Source: Phytohabitans suffuscus
GTDB taxonomy: Bacteria > Actinomycetota > Actinomycetes > Mycobacteriales > Micromonosporaceae
Length of the DNA stretch: 64,000 nucleotides
Direction of reading: 5' to 3'
Assembly: GCF_011764565.1 (NCBI RefSeq)
Contig: NZ_AP022871.1
Span: 1,240,001 to 1,304,000 of the forward strand
Positions within the stretch are counted from its first letter, which is position 1, and the number at the start of each line of letters is the position of its first letter. The notes beneath the pieces are model-generated. The model searched no databases and was not told the origin of the DNA. It saw nothing but the letters and a program-made list of their open reading frames with translations. Position numbers and translations under genes: made by a program. Shown here one piece after another: positions 44,148-52,896 of the stretch.

Positions 44148-45183
44148 GTGGGCAGGTTGAGGCCGCGCCGGGCCAGGTCGGTCGAGACCGGGTGGGCGCG
44201 GCGGATCGCCCCCGCGTATGGCGGCAGCTCCGGGATCGGGACGAAGAACGGCCGGGTCTCCACCCCGCGCCTGTCCAGCTCCGCGATGAGCCGGTCGCGC
44301 GTGTCCGGTGCCGCCCGGCGGGTACCAGGAACGAGGCCATCCACGGCGCCCGGCGGACGCCGGCCGCGACCGGCTGCGCGTCGAGCGGGCCGGACAGAGC
44401 CTCCTCGTACCGGTGGAGGATCTCGTCGCGCCGCCCGACGATCTGCCTCACCCGCTCCAGCTGGGCACAGAGCAGCGCGGCCGCGATGTTCGTCATCCGG
44501 TAGTTGAAGCCCACCTCGACGAAGTGGTAGCGCCGCCGAGGATCCATACCCTGGTTGCGCAGCAGCCGCATCCGGTCGGCCAGGTCGGCCCGGACGGTGG
44601 TCACACAGCCGCCCTCGCCAGCAGTGATGATCTTGTTGCCGAAGAAGGAGAACGTGGAGACGTCGGCCAGCTCTCCGACGCGCCGGTCCCCCACGCGCCC
44701 GCCGAACGACTCGGCCGCGTCGCCGACCAGCAGCAGGCCGTGCCGGTCGCAGAGCCGGCGCAGCGCGCCGTAGTCGGCCGGGTGGCCGTACAGGTCGACC
44801 GCGACGACCGCGCGCGTCCTCGGTCCGACCACGGCCGCCACCTCGCTCACGTCGACGCACCACGTGGCCGGCGAGACGTCGACGAAGACCGGCGTCGCGC
44901 CGCAGTAGGTCACCGCGTTCGCGGAGGCGACATAGGTCAGCGCGGGAACCACCACCTCGTCGCCGGGCCCGATGCCGGCGGCGGCGAGCGCGAGGTGCAG
45001 CGCCACGGTGCCGTTCGCCGTGCCGACCGCGGCCGGCACACCGCAGTGAGCGGCGAACTCCTCCTCGAACCGGCGCAGGTAGGGACCGTGCGAGGAGATC
45101 CAGCCGCTGCGCACCGCGTCCAGGACGTACCTCTCCTCGAGCTCACCCAGGCAGGGCCGGGCGACCGGAAACCGCCGGGTCAT
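44051..45183 (-). CDS. DegT-family aminotransferase, GDP-perosamine synthase-like, one frameshift
   Basis: The restored protein is 377 residues. PVARPCLGELEERYVLDAVR and SGWISSHGPYLRRFEEEFA are the marks of GDP-perosamine synthases (WISS-x-G-x-Y). The PLP lysine is in STFSFFGNKIITAGEGG, and the PLP-binding Asp in VGDAAESFGG. The frame breaks near the G run 44320-44322 (reverse CCC), after ASFLVP; one extra base leads into APDTRDRLIAELDRRGVETR. The gene overlaps the upstream GT stop by 4 nt and lies in the same operon as gmd and a NeuD/PerB-like gene. It should convert GDP-4-keto-6-deoxymannose to GDP-perosamine. Confidence 0.84.
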
Positions 45184-46403
45184 CGGATCGTCTCCGCACC
45201 GTACCGGTCACCGGCGGCCCGCTCGGCGACGAAGTCCGACCGGGGAATCGGCCCGGCCGATCCGGACGCCACCCACTCGAACACCGCCGCGTAGTCGCGT
45301 GCCGTGTCCTGCCAGGTGCGGCCGGCCAGGCGGCGGTGGGCGGCGCTCGACGCGGCCGCGAACCACGCCGACCGTCCGGTCACCGCGCGGACCGCACCGG
45401 CCAGCGCGGCGTCGTCGTACGGCGGGAAGAAGGCCACCTCGGCGCCGGCGAAGGCGACCTGCGCCCGCAGTGGCTCCACGTCGGCGCTGGCCACCGGAAT
45501 CCCCCAGCTGAACGCCTCGAACATCGCCCCGCTGGCCGCCTCCCAGCTGGACGGGACGACCACGGCGGAGGCCCTGGCGTACAGGCGCCGCAGCGCGGTC
45601 ACGCTCACGAAGCCGGGAAAGTCGACCCGGCCGCGCAGATCCGCCCGCCGCGCCCGGCCCAGCAGCGCCGCGGCCTGCGGCTCGACCAGCGGGCCAGGGC
45701 ACACCAGGCGGAACTCGGGCAGCCGCGCCATCGCCTCCAGCAGCGTCGCGTGGTTCTTGTGCGGCGCGGTCGACGACGGGTACAGCAGCAGGCCGGGCTC
45801 CGCCGCCCTCGGCGCCCCGGCCGGGCGCGGGTGGAACGGCGGTGGCGGGATCAGCACGGTCTTGTGGCGGGCCCACGGAAACCGGTCCCGCACCTGCTCG
45901 TACGGATGTGGCCAGGAGACCACCACGGCGGCGGCACGGGCCACGTTCCGGCTGATCGTCTCGGCGAACCCGGCCCCGCCCAGATCGGGCTGGAACTGGC
46001 GCAGGTCGTGCACCACGACGACGGCCGGCTCGCGACCGGCCGGAGCCCCGTGGAAGGGATAGAGGTTCACGCCGGCCGGCCTCGGCACGCCGCCCCGCCC
46101 CCGCTCCCGCACCTCGTTGACCAGCCGGCGCAGCGGCCGCGAGGAGCGCACCGCCGGCGGCAGGTAGCGGCGCAGCCGGCGGGACACGAGGCCGTCCGAC
46201 AGCAGCGGGACCGCGACCTCGGCCCACCCCACGTCTGGCCGTGGCACCCCGGCACGCCAGGCGGCGAGCGTGTCGGGCAGGACCTCCACCTCGATCTCGT
46301 GCTCCGTGGCCCCGGCCAGGCCGCCGATCAGGCCGTAGCTGAACGCTTCCACGCCGGCCGACGCCCCCGGCCGGACGCTGGTGGCGTCTACCCGTACCCG
46401 CAT
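45180..46403 (-). CDS. Glycosyltransferase family 4
   Basis: A 407-residue GT-B protein starting [21 protein letters not shown]-terminal nucleotide-binding features are GLLLYPSSTAPHKNHATLLE, FRLVCPGP, GRVDFPGFVSVTALRRLYAR and the E-x7-E element in PSSWEAASGAMFEAFSWGIP. The VDATSVRPG opening resembles mannosyl/rhamnosyl transferases of O-antigen clusters. With gmd and the perosamine synthase on either side (4-nt overlaps) it may transfer perosamine or its N-acyl form. Donor not proven. Confidence 0.83.
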   Translation of the reverse strand: MRVRVDATSVRPGASAGVEAFSYGLIGGLAGATEHEIEVEVLPDTLAAWRAGVPRPDVGWAEVAVPLLSDGLVSRRLRRYLPPAVRSSRPLRRLVNEVRERGRGGVPRPAGVNLYPFHGAPAGREPAVVVVHDLRQFQPDLGGAGFAETISRNVARAAAVVVSWPHPYEQVRDRFPWARHKTVLIPPPPFHPRPAGAPRAAEPGLLLYPSSTAPHKNHATLLEAMARLPEFRLVCPGPLVEPQAAALLGRARRADLRGRVDFPGFVSVTALRRLYARASAVVVPSSWEAASGAMFEAFSWGIPVASADVEPLRAQVAFAGAEVAFFPPYDDAALAGAVRAVTGRSAWFAAASSAAHRRLAGRTWQDTARDYAAVFEWVASGSAGPIPRSDFVAERAAGDRYGAETIR

Positions 46404-47416
46404 CAGCGGTCCCGGCGGATCAGGCGGCCGCGCCGCTCGTCGTCGAGCAGCTGCCGATCCGCGTCGACCATGATCCGTACCAGGTCGACGAACTCGGTCT
46501 TCGGCGCCCAACCCAGCTGCTCGCGAGCCTTGGACGCGTCCCCGATGAGCGCGTTCACCTCGGCCGGGCGTACGTAGGTCGGATCGATCCGGACGTAGGC
46601 GCGCCAGTCGAGGCCGGCGTGGCCGAACGCCGCCGCCAGAAAGTCCCGTACCGTGTGGCCGGTGCCGCTGGCCACGACGTAGTCGCCGGGCTGGTCGGGC
46701 CGCAGCGACAGCCACATCGCCTCGACGTACTCCGGCGCGTAGCCCCAGTCCCGCACCGCGTCGAGGTTGCCCAGGTAGAGCACGTCCTGGACGCCGGCCT
46801 GGATCCTGGCCACCGCCCGACTGATCTTGCGGGTGACGAAGCTTTCGCCGCGGCGCGGGCTCTCGTGGTTGAACAGGATGCCGTTGGACACGTACATCCC
46901 CCACGCCTCGCGGTAGTTCACCCCGGCCCAGTAGGCGAACGCCTTGGCACAGGCGTACGGGCTGCGCGGATGGAACGGGGTGCCCTCGCGCTGCGGTGGC
47001 GGGCTGGCCCCGAACATCTCCGACGAGGACGCCTGGTACACCCGGCAGTCCACACCGGAGCGCCGCACCGCCTCCAGCAGCCGCAGCGCGCCCATCCCGG
47101 TGATGTCCGCGGTGTAGGCGGCGATGTCGAACGAGACCCGCACGTGGCTCTGCGCCCCCAGGTTGTACACCTCGTCCGGCTGGATGTCGCGCAGCAGGCC
47201 GGCGAGCGAGCTCGCGTCCGCCAGGTCGCCGTAGTGCAGGAACAGCCGGGCGTCGGGATCGCGCGGATGCAGGTCGATCTGGTCGAGCCGCTCGGTGTTG
47301 AAAGTGGACGATCGCCGCTTCAGGCCGTGCACCACGTAGCCCTTGTCGAGCAGCAGCTCGGACAGGTAACTGCCGTCCTGGCCGGTGATCCCGGTGATGA
47401 ACGCTACTCGTGGCAA
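46403..47416 (-). CDS. gmd: GDP-mannose 4,6-dehydratase
   Basis: A 337-residue extended SDR with [52 protein letters not shown], Tyr-x3-Lys in [10 protein letters not shown], the [14 protein letters not shown] loop and [15 protein letters not shown]. These are specific for Gmd. The start is a TTG at 47416 with AGGAGG 6 nt upstream; the frame runs open much further upstream but without Gmd character. It supplies GDP-4-keto-6-deoxy-D-mannose to the neighbouring perosamine synthase. It overlaps the acetyltransferase gene by 13 nt. Confidence 0.9.
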   Translation of the reverse strand: MPRVAFITGITGQDGSYLSELLLDKGYVVHGLKRRSSTFNTERLDQIDLHPRDPDARLFLHYGDLADASSLAGLLRDIQPDEVYNLGAQSHVRVSFDIAAYTADITGMGALRLLEAVRRSGVDCRVYQASSSEMFGASPPPQREGTPFHPRSPYACAKAFAYWAGVNYREAWGMYVSNGILFNHESPRRGESFVTRKISRAVARIQAGVQDVLYLGNLDAVRDWGYAPEYVEAMWLSLRPDQPGDYVVASGTGHTVRDFLAAAFGHAGLDWRAYVRIDPTYVRPAEVNALIGDASKAREQLGWAPKTEFVDLVRIMVDADRQLLDDERRGRLIRRDR

Positions 47417-48075
47417 GAGCCACCTCCTGTTGCGGCGAGCGGTCTGGCAGGCACTCCGACGGCCACGGCCCCGGCCGGCACGTCGCGGATGGCGACGGCG
47501 CCCGCTCCCAGCACGGCACCGGCCCCGACGCTCACCCCGTCGATCACGGTGGCGCCGGCGCAGATCGTCGCCGCCCGGCCGATCCGGCAGGATCCGGCGA
47601 CGGTGCAGCCGGGCAGCAGCGTGGCACAGTCGTCCAGCCGCGTGTCGTGACCGACGGACACGTTCGTTCCAATATGGACATGGCGGCCGGCGGTGATGTC
47701 GGCGGTGAGCACGGAGCCCGGCCACAGCACCGTGCCCGGGCCGATGACGACCCGCGGTCCGACCGTCGCGTGTGGATCGACGAGCCGGGCCGCCCGCCGG
47801 CCGGTCAGCCGGTCGAGCCTGGCGCGCGTCGGGCCGTGGCCGATGCCGATGACGTAGTCCAGGTCGGCCGGGGCCGTCTCCAGCCAGCCGTCCTCGCCGA
47901 GCCAGGGCACCGGCAGCCGGGCCGCGTCGGCGTCGTTCGCCGGGCCGACGCAGCCCACCACGGCCACGCCCGCGCACGACGCGGCTATGGCGAGAACCTC
48001 GCGGGCATGGCCGGAGCTGCCAAGTACCACGACCCGCGCCGCTGTGGCTGACGGATCCGTCGTCCGGCCGGTCAC
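47404..48075 (-). CDS. NeuD/PerB-family hexapeptide acetyltransferase
   Basis: A 223-residue protein with a PglD_N-type N-terminus ([20 protein letters not shown]) and a C-terminal left-handed beta helix ([38 protein letters not shown] and [11 protein letters not shown]). The His in VGHD is the catalytic candidate. In context with gmd and perosamine synthase it is best read as GDP-perosamine N-acetyltransferase (PerB-like), giving GDP-Rha4NAc. It is related to, but distinct from, the PglD-like protein at 26475. GTG start overlaps the upstream GT stop. Confidence 0.82.
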   Translation of the reverse strand: MTGRTTDPSATAARVVVLGSSGHAREVLAIAASCAGVAVVGCVGPANDADAARLPVPWLGEDGWLETAPADLDYVIGIGHGPTRARLDRLTGRRAARLVDPHATVGPRVVIGPGTVLWPGSVLTADITAGRHVHIGTNVSVGHDTRLDDCATLLPGCTVAGSCRIGRAATICAGATVIDGVSVGAGAVLGAGAVAIRDVPAGAVAVGVPARPLAATGGGSCHE

Positions 48076-49061
48076 CGCGAGCCTCGGGACACCGTCGAAC
48101 CGGGTACCCGGTGGATGCCCAGCAACTGCTGGAAGTACGCGTCAGGGTCGAATGCCCGCGGCTGCGCCGGCACCGGCTCGGCCGAGCGGAGCACCGCCTC
48201 CCGCAGCTCGCCTTCGACACCGGCCCGGTAGCCGCACAGCGCGGGCCCGGCGATCTCCCGGTTCTGCGCGGTGTCGGCGGCGATGACCGGCACGCCGTAC
48301 ACCCGGGCCTCGGCCAGCGGGTAGCCGAACGACTCGACCACCGACGGGTAGAACGCGGCCATAGCGGTGCGCCACAGGTCGGCCAGCGCGGCGTGCGGCA
48401 GCCGTCCCATCGGCCGGATCCGTGGCTGCGCCAGGAGGTCGGGCGGCAACTGGTCCGGCCGCGCGGTCACCCAGATCTGGCCGGGCCGGCCCAGCGCGTC
48501 CATCGCGCGGACGAGCGCCCGCAGCTGCGGCAGCAGGTTCTTGTACGGCCCGGGTACGACCGGTACGAGCACGAACGGCACCTCGGCGGGTCGCCGCACG
48601 CCGACCGGCGTCACCGGGTGGGCCCGTACCACGATCCGGCCCGCGGCCCGGGGCAGGCACCGCCGGACCCGGTCAGCCATCGCGGTGGACGGCACCACCA
48701 GCTCGTCCGCCCGCGCGGCCAGGCGGCGGACCACCGGGATCTGCGCCCGGAACGCGCGGGGCATGAGGCGGGCCAGATGCGCCTCGGCGGGATACAGGAA
48801 GTGCAGCGCGTTGCGCAGCAGCACCGCTCGATGCCGGCCGGCGACTCCGAACGAGACGTTGTTGCTGGCGACGGCCAGCTCTGCCGCCCCGACCCGCCAC
48901 TCCCGCTCGACCAGCCAGCGGGCTGTGACCTGGCGGCCCCGGCCGAGCACTCTCGGCGGGGCGGCGCAGCGGGTCAGGTAGGCGTCCAGCTCGTAGCGCC
49001 AGCGGGCGGCGCCGCCGGTCCCGCCGCCAGCCGTGTCGACGACCACCTGCGACCCGGTCAC
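48072..49061 (-). CDS. Glycosyltransferase (GT4-like)
   Basis: A 329-residue protein. The C-terminal half has [47 protein letters not shown] and [20 protein letters not shown], the GT4 donor-binding domain with its E-x7-E motif (ESFGYPLAE). The N-terminal half is short for GT4 (about 130 residues), which is common in rhamnosyl/mannosyl transferases of this type. GTG 49061 has AGGAGG about 5 nt upstream. It overlaps the polymerase stop upstream and the acetyltransferase start downstream. Confidence 0.8.
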   Translation of the reverse strand: MTGSQVVVDTAGGGTGGAARWRYELDAYLTRCAAPPRVLGRGRQVTARWLVEREWRVGAAELAVASNNVSFGVAGRHRAVLLRNALHFLYPAEAHLARLMPRAFRAQIPVVRRLAARADELVVPSTAMADRVRRCLPRAAGRIVVRAHPVTPVGVRRPAEVPFVLVPVVPGPYKNLLPQLRALVRAMDALGRPGQIWVTARPDQLPPDLLAQPRIRPMGRLPHAALADLWRTAMAAFYPSVVESFGYPLAEARVYGVPVIAADTAQNREIAGPALCGYRAGVEGELREAVLRSAEPVPAQPRAFDPDAYFQQLLGIHRVPGSTVSRGSR

Positions 49062-50452
49062 GGGCGCCTCCTGTCGAAAATCACGAGCCAGGCGCCGACC
49101 AGCAACAGCAGCCGCGTGCCGGCACGAGCCGTGAAGGTGAACGTCCCGACCCACATCAGGTCGGGCAGGCCGGCGGCCACGATGAGCGCCGCGGCGTAGG
49201 CGAACAGGGCGTGCCGGCTCGTGAGTGGCCGCCCGGCCGACCACTGGAGGAAGCTGTCGACCGCCCGTACGGCCAGCCCGACGAGGGGCACCATCAGGAC
49301 CAGCCCGGCGATGCCGAAGTTGAACAGCCACTCGCCCATGAAGAGCGCCGCGTCGGAGTGTCCACTCTGGACGAGCGCCGGGTTCAGCAGCTGGGTCAGC
49401 TCGGCGCCGAACCCGGGCGGTTTCGTGGGCCAGAGACCGCGCGGGACGAGCGACACCACGGCGACCCAGAAGGTGTGGCCCCAGCCGGGCTCCACAAGTC
49501 CCGCGTGGTAGTAGTCGAGCAGGATCCCGAAGTCCTGCAGCGGACTCGACACCGACTCCAGACCGGTCGAGGACACGACCTGCGCCCCCGGCACGTCCTG
49601 CCGTACGGCGTCCTTGCGCATCGCCCCGAACATGAGCAGCACCGGTGCCGAGCCGAGGATCACGGCTGGCTTGACCAGCTGGCTACGCAGGCGCTGCGAC
49701 ACCACGAAGGTCAACGCGAGCCCGAGCGAGCCGAGGGTCAGCCGGGCGAAGCTGTTGCTCGTCGCGAGCGCGGCCAGGAAACCGCCGGCGGCGACGAGGC
49801 AGCCGACCAGTGCGGGCCTGCGCAGGTCTCGGAGCAGGCCGATCGAGGCCAGGACCGTGCCCACGAAGACGGCGGCCTGGCCGAGGTGGCGCGCGGAGTC
49901 CCCGAACGTCACCGATGCCACGGCTCCGCCGACCGCGAGCGCCACCCCGACCCAGGTGACCGCGCGGGGCGGCGCGGTGTCGGCGGCGGGGTCGGCCGGC
50001 GGCGGAGAGGTCCGCCGCGCCGTGTCGCCGGACCAGAAGAGCAGCCAGGTCGTGACGTGCCCGAAGTAGCACCAGGCGAGCGCCCGCGTCAGGGAGCCGT
50101 CCGCCGCGTAGTCCACGAAGTACAGCAGGTGCAGCCCGGCGAAGCCCACGAAGAGCGCGAAGGCGAAGTTGTAGATGCCGATGCCGGTGACCCGGGGACC
50201 ACCGTGCCGCCAGAAGACCCAGAGTCCGAACAGGAGCGAGGTGCAGGAGAGCACGAGGATCGGCCGGTCGTGGCCACCGGTTGGCTCTGCGGTGCCGAGC
50301 AGAAGACCCACGACACCGGCCGCGTACCACGCGGCGGCAGCCGGGACGCGGCGTGTGATCCGCTCATCCGATCGGCCCGGCGTACCGCTGGGCTGGGCCA
50401 CGGCCTGCTCACGGCGTCTTGCCACGGCCGGAACGCCACCCAAACCAACCAC
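49058..50452 (-). CDS. Wzy-like polysaccharide polymerase, copy 3
   Basis: A 464-residue polytopic protein with about eleven hydrophobic helices. The loop SSTGLESVSSPLQDFGILLD and VVSLVPRGLWPTKPPGFGAE, followed by GEWLFNFGIAGLVLMVPLVG, is typical of O-antigen polymerase-like proteins (the W-P-x-K-P region before the last helices). GTG 50452 with GGAG 6 nt upstream is chosen; the frame remains open to 50488. It begins the reverse block of perosamine genes. Divergent from the WxL-like gene. Confidence 0.72.
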   Translation of the reverse strand: MVGLGGVPAVARRREQAVAQPSGTPGRSDERITRRVPAAAAWYAAGVVGLLLGTAEPTGGHDRPILVLSCTSLLFGLWVFWRHGGPRVTGIGIYNFAFALFVGFAGLHLLYFVDYAADGSLTRALAWCYFGHVTTWLLFWSGDTARRTSPPPADPAADTAPPRAVTWVGVALAVGGAVASVTFGDSARHLGQAAVFVGTVLASIGLLRDLRRPALVGCLVAAGGFLAALATSNSFARLTLGSLGLALTFVVSQRLRSQLVKPAVILGSAPVLLMFGAMRKDAVRQDVPGAQVVSSTGLESVSSPLQDFGILLDYYHAGLVEPGWGHTFWVAVVSLVPRGLWPTKPPGFGAELTQLLNPALVQSGHSDAALFMGEWLFNFGIAGLVLMVPLVGLAVRAVDSFLQWSAGRPLTSRHALFAYAAALIVAAGLPDLMWVGTFTFTARAGTRLLLLVGAWLVIFDRRRP

Positions 50453-50618
50453 AGAAAGCTCCAAATCCGCCAAACGCCCAAAAGCCAAAATACAGGCTGA
50501 AGGTGGCGGAAGTGCCTATCGCGCCGCGCGTCCCGGCGGTTTGGAATCGCCCAAACTCTTTCGAGCCATTCGCGTCATAAGTGCGGCTCGGGACCGTGTA
50601 CCAGAAGGACGATTACGC

Positions 50619-50687
50619 ATGAATAACCAAGTAGAAGAAATACCTAGACAAATCATGCAATCGCCTGACTTATCGGCGATCAGTTGA
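50619..50687 (+). CDS. 22-residue small ORF with rare codons, including TTA, upstream of the WxL-like gene
   Basis: ATG 50619 follows AAGGA at about 8 nt spacing; the peptide begins MNNQVEEIPRQIMQSPDLSA and stops at TGA 50685-50687. The codons are strikingly unlike the rest of the window (GTA, ATA, AGA, CCT, CAA and a TTA leucine codon). In actinomycetes TTA is read by the bldA-type tRNA and marks developmentally controlled genes. It may be a regulatory leader peptide for the secreted-protein operon starting 89 nt downstream, or chance in an A+T-rich promoter region. Confidence 0.3.
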   Translation: MNNQVEEIPRQIMQSPDLSAIS

Positions 50688-50775
50688 CCTAGCCTGGCTT
50701 CGGGATCCACTGGGCGGGCGGCGCGAACGGAACGCACCGCCGTCGCACACCAAGCGCGAGAAGTGAGAGGGAACC

Positions 50776-51315
50776 ATGACGTATTCGCACAGAGTGCTGC
50801 CGGTGGCCGGAGCCTTGCTGGCGCTGGGCTTGATCGCGGCGCCCGCGGCGGCGGCGCCGACCGGGGACACGACGACCACATTCAGCGTCTTGGCGGGCAC
50901 GCTGGATGTCGTCGTGCCGGCGACCAGCACGGTGGGCACAGGCGGTGCGCCGGGCACGTCCATCGCCGGTCAGCTCGGCACGATCACCGTCGACGACACC
51001 CGGGCGGCCGCGGACGCGAGTTGGGTCACGACCGTCACGTCCACCGACTTCACGACGGGCGCCGCTGGCGCCTCCGAGACGGTGCCGGCCACCGACGTCG
51101 ACTACTCTTCGGGACCGGCCACCGCGACCACCGGCAACGGCACCTTCACACCGAGCGGCGCCGCGGCCCCGATCGGCACCGGGATCACGGCCTTCACCCA
51201 CGCCGGCGGCACCGGCAACAACTCCGCCGCGTGGAACCCGACCCTGACGGTCAACGTACCGCTCGCCAACGTCTCCGGAACCTACACCGGGACGGTGACC
51301 CATTCGGTGGCGTAA
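50776..51315 (+). CDS. Small secreted beta-rich protein, WxL-like
   Basis: A 179-residue exported protein. A signal peptide (residues 1-27, ending APAAAA) is followed by TTTTFSVLAGTLDVVVPATS, GTITVDDTRAAADASWVTTV (Trp83) and a C-terminal AAWNPTLTVNVPLANVSGTY. The two Trp-centred blocks and beta-only composition resemble WxL-type surface proteins, though the exact W-x-L triplet is W-V-T. An AGAGGGAA site precedes the ATG. Immediately downstream is a DUF916-like protein, the usual partner of WxL proteins. Function: likely surface or wall binding, inferred. Confidence 0.65.
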   Translation: MTYSHRVLPVAGALLALGLIAAPAAAAPTGDTTTTFSVLAGTLDVVVPATSTVGTGGAPGTSIAGQLGTITVDDTRAAADASWVTTVTSTDFTTGAAGASETVPATDVDYSSGPATATTGNGTFTPSGAAAPIGTGITAFTHAGGTGNNSAAWNPTLTVNVPLANVSGTYTGTVTHSVA

Positions 51316-51355
51316 CGCCAGCGACGCGTGGGTACGGCTGGCACTGCTGGCCATC

Positions 51356-52342
51356 GTGGGCATGTGCGCCGCCGGTTCGCCGGCAAGCGGCGCACATGCC
51401 GCACCTGCCGCACTGTCGCCGCCGGATGGTGGCAGCTTCGGCATCCAGCTGCTCGACGCACCGTCCAACCGCCGCGACGACCCGCGCGCCCATCGGTACA
51501 TCGTGGACCACCTTCCGCCCGGCGAGGCCATCCAGCGGCGGGTGCGGGTGGTGAACAACTCGCCGGACAAGCTGCGCATGGAGGTCTATCCGGCAGCGGC
51601 CACTGTGGACAAGTCCGGTTTCCGGTTCCTCCCCGGCGAGGCGACCAACGAGCTGACGTCGTGGATGTCGATCCAGCCGGCGACGCTCACCCTCGACGCC
51701 GGCCAGGAGGCAACGCCGACGGTGACCATCAGGGTGCCTCCCCGGGCCAGCGCCGGAGAACGGTACGCGGTGATCTGGGCCTCGGTCAGCTCCAAGCCGG
51801 TCGCCGACGGCACCGTGCGCCAGGTCAACCGCGCGGGCGTCCGCGTCTACCTCGACATCGGGCCTGGCGGCGACCCGCCGGCGGACTTCAGCATCGGCCC
51901 GGTGACCCCGCGCCGCGGCAAGGACGGCTCGCCCTCGGTGCACATCACGGTGGACAACACCGGCCAACGCGCCCTGGACATCTCCGGCGACCTGTCCCTC
52001 TCCGACGGACCCGCCGGCGCCCGGGCCGGCCCCTTCAAGGTGGGCAACGGCACCACGGTGGCGGTGGGCGGATCCCGCACCATCGCCGTACCCCTGCCGC
52101 GGAACCTGCCCGACGGTCACTGGACCCTGAAGGTCGAACTGCGCAGCGGGCAGGTGACCCGCACCGCGTCCGGACGCGTCACCTTCCCCAAGCCCGGCCA
52201 AAGCGGCATCGGCGCGTTCTTCTCCGGCGAACACACCACCCGTACGCTGATCGCCGGTTCGGTGGCTGTGCCGCTCTTGGTGCTGGCCGGCCTGGCCCTG
52301 ATCGCCCGCCGCTCCCGGCTCAGGAACTCCCAGACGGGCTGA
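51356..52342 (+). CDS. DUF916 (WxL-interacting)-like membrane-anchored protein; start uncertain
   Basis: At least 328 residues. SFGIQLLDAPSNRRDDPRAH and RYIVDHLPPGEAIQRRVRVV open a beta-sandwich, then LTLDAGQEATPTVTIRVPPR and SAGERYAVIWASVSS, as in DUF916 proteins, and a C-terminal membrane helix with RRSR tail. The only standard in-frame starts are GTG 51356 and the ATG two codons later, and they leave no basic n-region. Upstream codons 51302-51355 encode a good signal-peptide start (RWRNASDAWVRLALLAIV) whose first codon would be ATT 51302 after an in-frame stop at 51296. An ATT start or a base error is possible. It partners the WxL-like gene. Confidence 0.72.
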   Translation: MGMCAAGSPASGAHAAPAALSPPDGGSFGIQLLDAPSNRRDDPRAHRYIVDHLPPGEAIQRRVRVVNNSPDKLRMEVYPAAATVDKSGFRFLPGEATNELTSWMSIQPATLTLDAGQEATPTVTIRVPPRASAGERYAVIWASVSSKPVADGTVRQVNRAGVRVYLDIGPGGDPPADFSIGPVTPRRGKDGSPSVHITVDNTGQRALDISGDLSLSDGPAGARAGPFKVGNGTTVAVGGSRTIAVPLPRNLPDGHWTLKVELRSGQVTRTASGRVTFPKPGQSGIGAFFSGEHTTRTLIAGSVAVPLLVLAGLALIARRSRLRNSQTG

Positions 52343-52355
52343 CGCCACACCTGGA

Positions 52356-52520
52356 GACCTTCCAGGGTCAGGGTTCGAGCCTGTCCACAGTGATCTCTGC
52401 GCTTCGCTGGTCTGTCCGCCCCGATGTGGAGGCTGGGGGTCGGTCTCGGTGGATCGTGGTATGGATCCGCCCCTCTGGGGGCAGTTTCGTACCACGATCT
52501 GTGGCCGGGGGCCGCGCGTC
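52356..52520 (+). repeat. Dispersed palindromic repeat, copy 2
   Basis: Same order and orientation as 16190-16330: GACCTTCC, GGGTCAGGG, CTGTCCACAGTGATCTC, then the hairpin with arms GATCGTGGTA (52452-52461) and TACCACGATC (52490-52499) around CCCCTCTGGGGGC, then GGCCGCGCGT. The middle is about 24 nt longer than in copy 1. The two copies lie 36 kb apart, just outside the ends of the exopolysaccharide and surface locus. Confidence 0.75.
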
Positions 52521-52773
52521 CGGGGGGGCGGGCGTGGCGGCGACACCGCCGCGCGCGACCCCGGCCGCCTCGCCATCGCTCACCCCGACCGCGAAAGCTC
52601 CGTTCGGACAGCCGATCTTCGCCGGCACCATCAACGACGTCCGCACCGCCACCCGCATCCTCCTGGGCCGCGCCGCACCCGGATACCTGGCCGGCGTAGC
52701 GCCGAGGGCGGTGGAAGCTGGTCCGCGAGCGTCGCGGGCGGTGGGAACCGTACGACATGGACGGTGACCGCTC

Positions 52774-52807
52774 GGGGCCGTCTACGCCGATCGGCGTAGA
52801 CGGCCCC
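52774..52807. terminator. 34-nt perfect palindrome, probable bidirectional terminator
   Basis: Positions 52774-52790 and 52791-52807 are exact reverse complements (17 bp, centre GCCGATCGGC). It lies between converging genes, downstream of the DUF916-like gene and the RidA gene. No T-tract. A second short palindrome CCGGATCCGG follows at 52805-52814. Confidence 0.6.
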
Positions 52808-52896
52808 GGATCCGGGCCTTCGACCGCGGCGGCGGGGTACACCGCCCACACCATCGCCGTCCTACGGCACCGTGGGCAGCATGTGTGTCTCGCGGT

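Larger units (their letters stand above)
52343..52896. other. 554-nt convergent intergenic region with repeat copy 2 and a large palindrome
   Basis: Between the DUF916-like gene (plus) and the RidA gene (minus) no complete gene is supported. It holds the dispersed repeat at 52356-52520 and a 34-nt perfect palindrome at 52774-52807. The stretch 52560-52770 has open frames (for example one encoding FGQPIFAGTINDVRTATRIL and another WKLVRERRGRWEPYDMDGD) that read like worn gene fragments, but no family could be assigned. Confidence 0.55.

Noticed and set aside
45180..47519. A 779-codon reverse-strand frame that would extend the glycosyltransferase upstream through gmd
   Set aside because: Only residues from ATG 46403 onward resemble a glycosyltransferase; the upstream part is antisense-frame noise inside gmd, which has its own ribosome binding site and TTG start.
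46403..48220. A 605-codon frame containing gmd with a long N-terminal extension
   Set aside because: The extension lies over the acetyltransferase gene in another frame; Gmd homology begins at TTG 47416.
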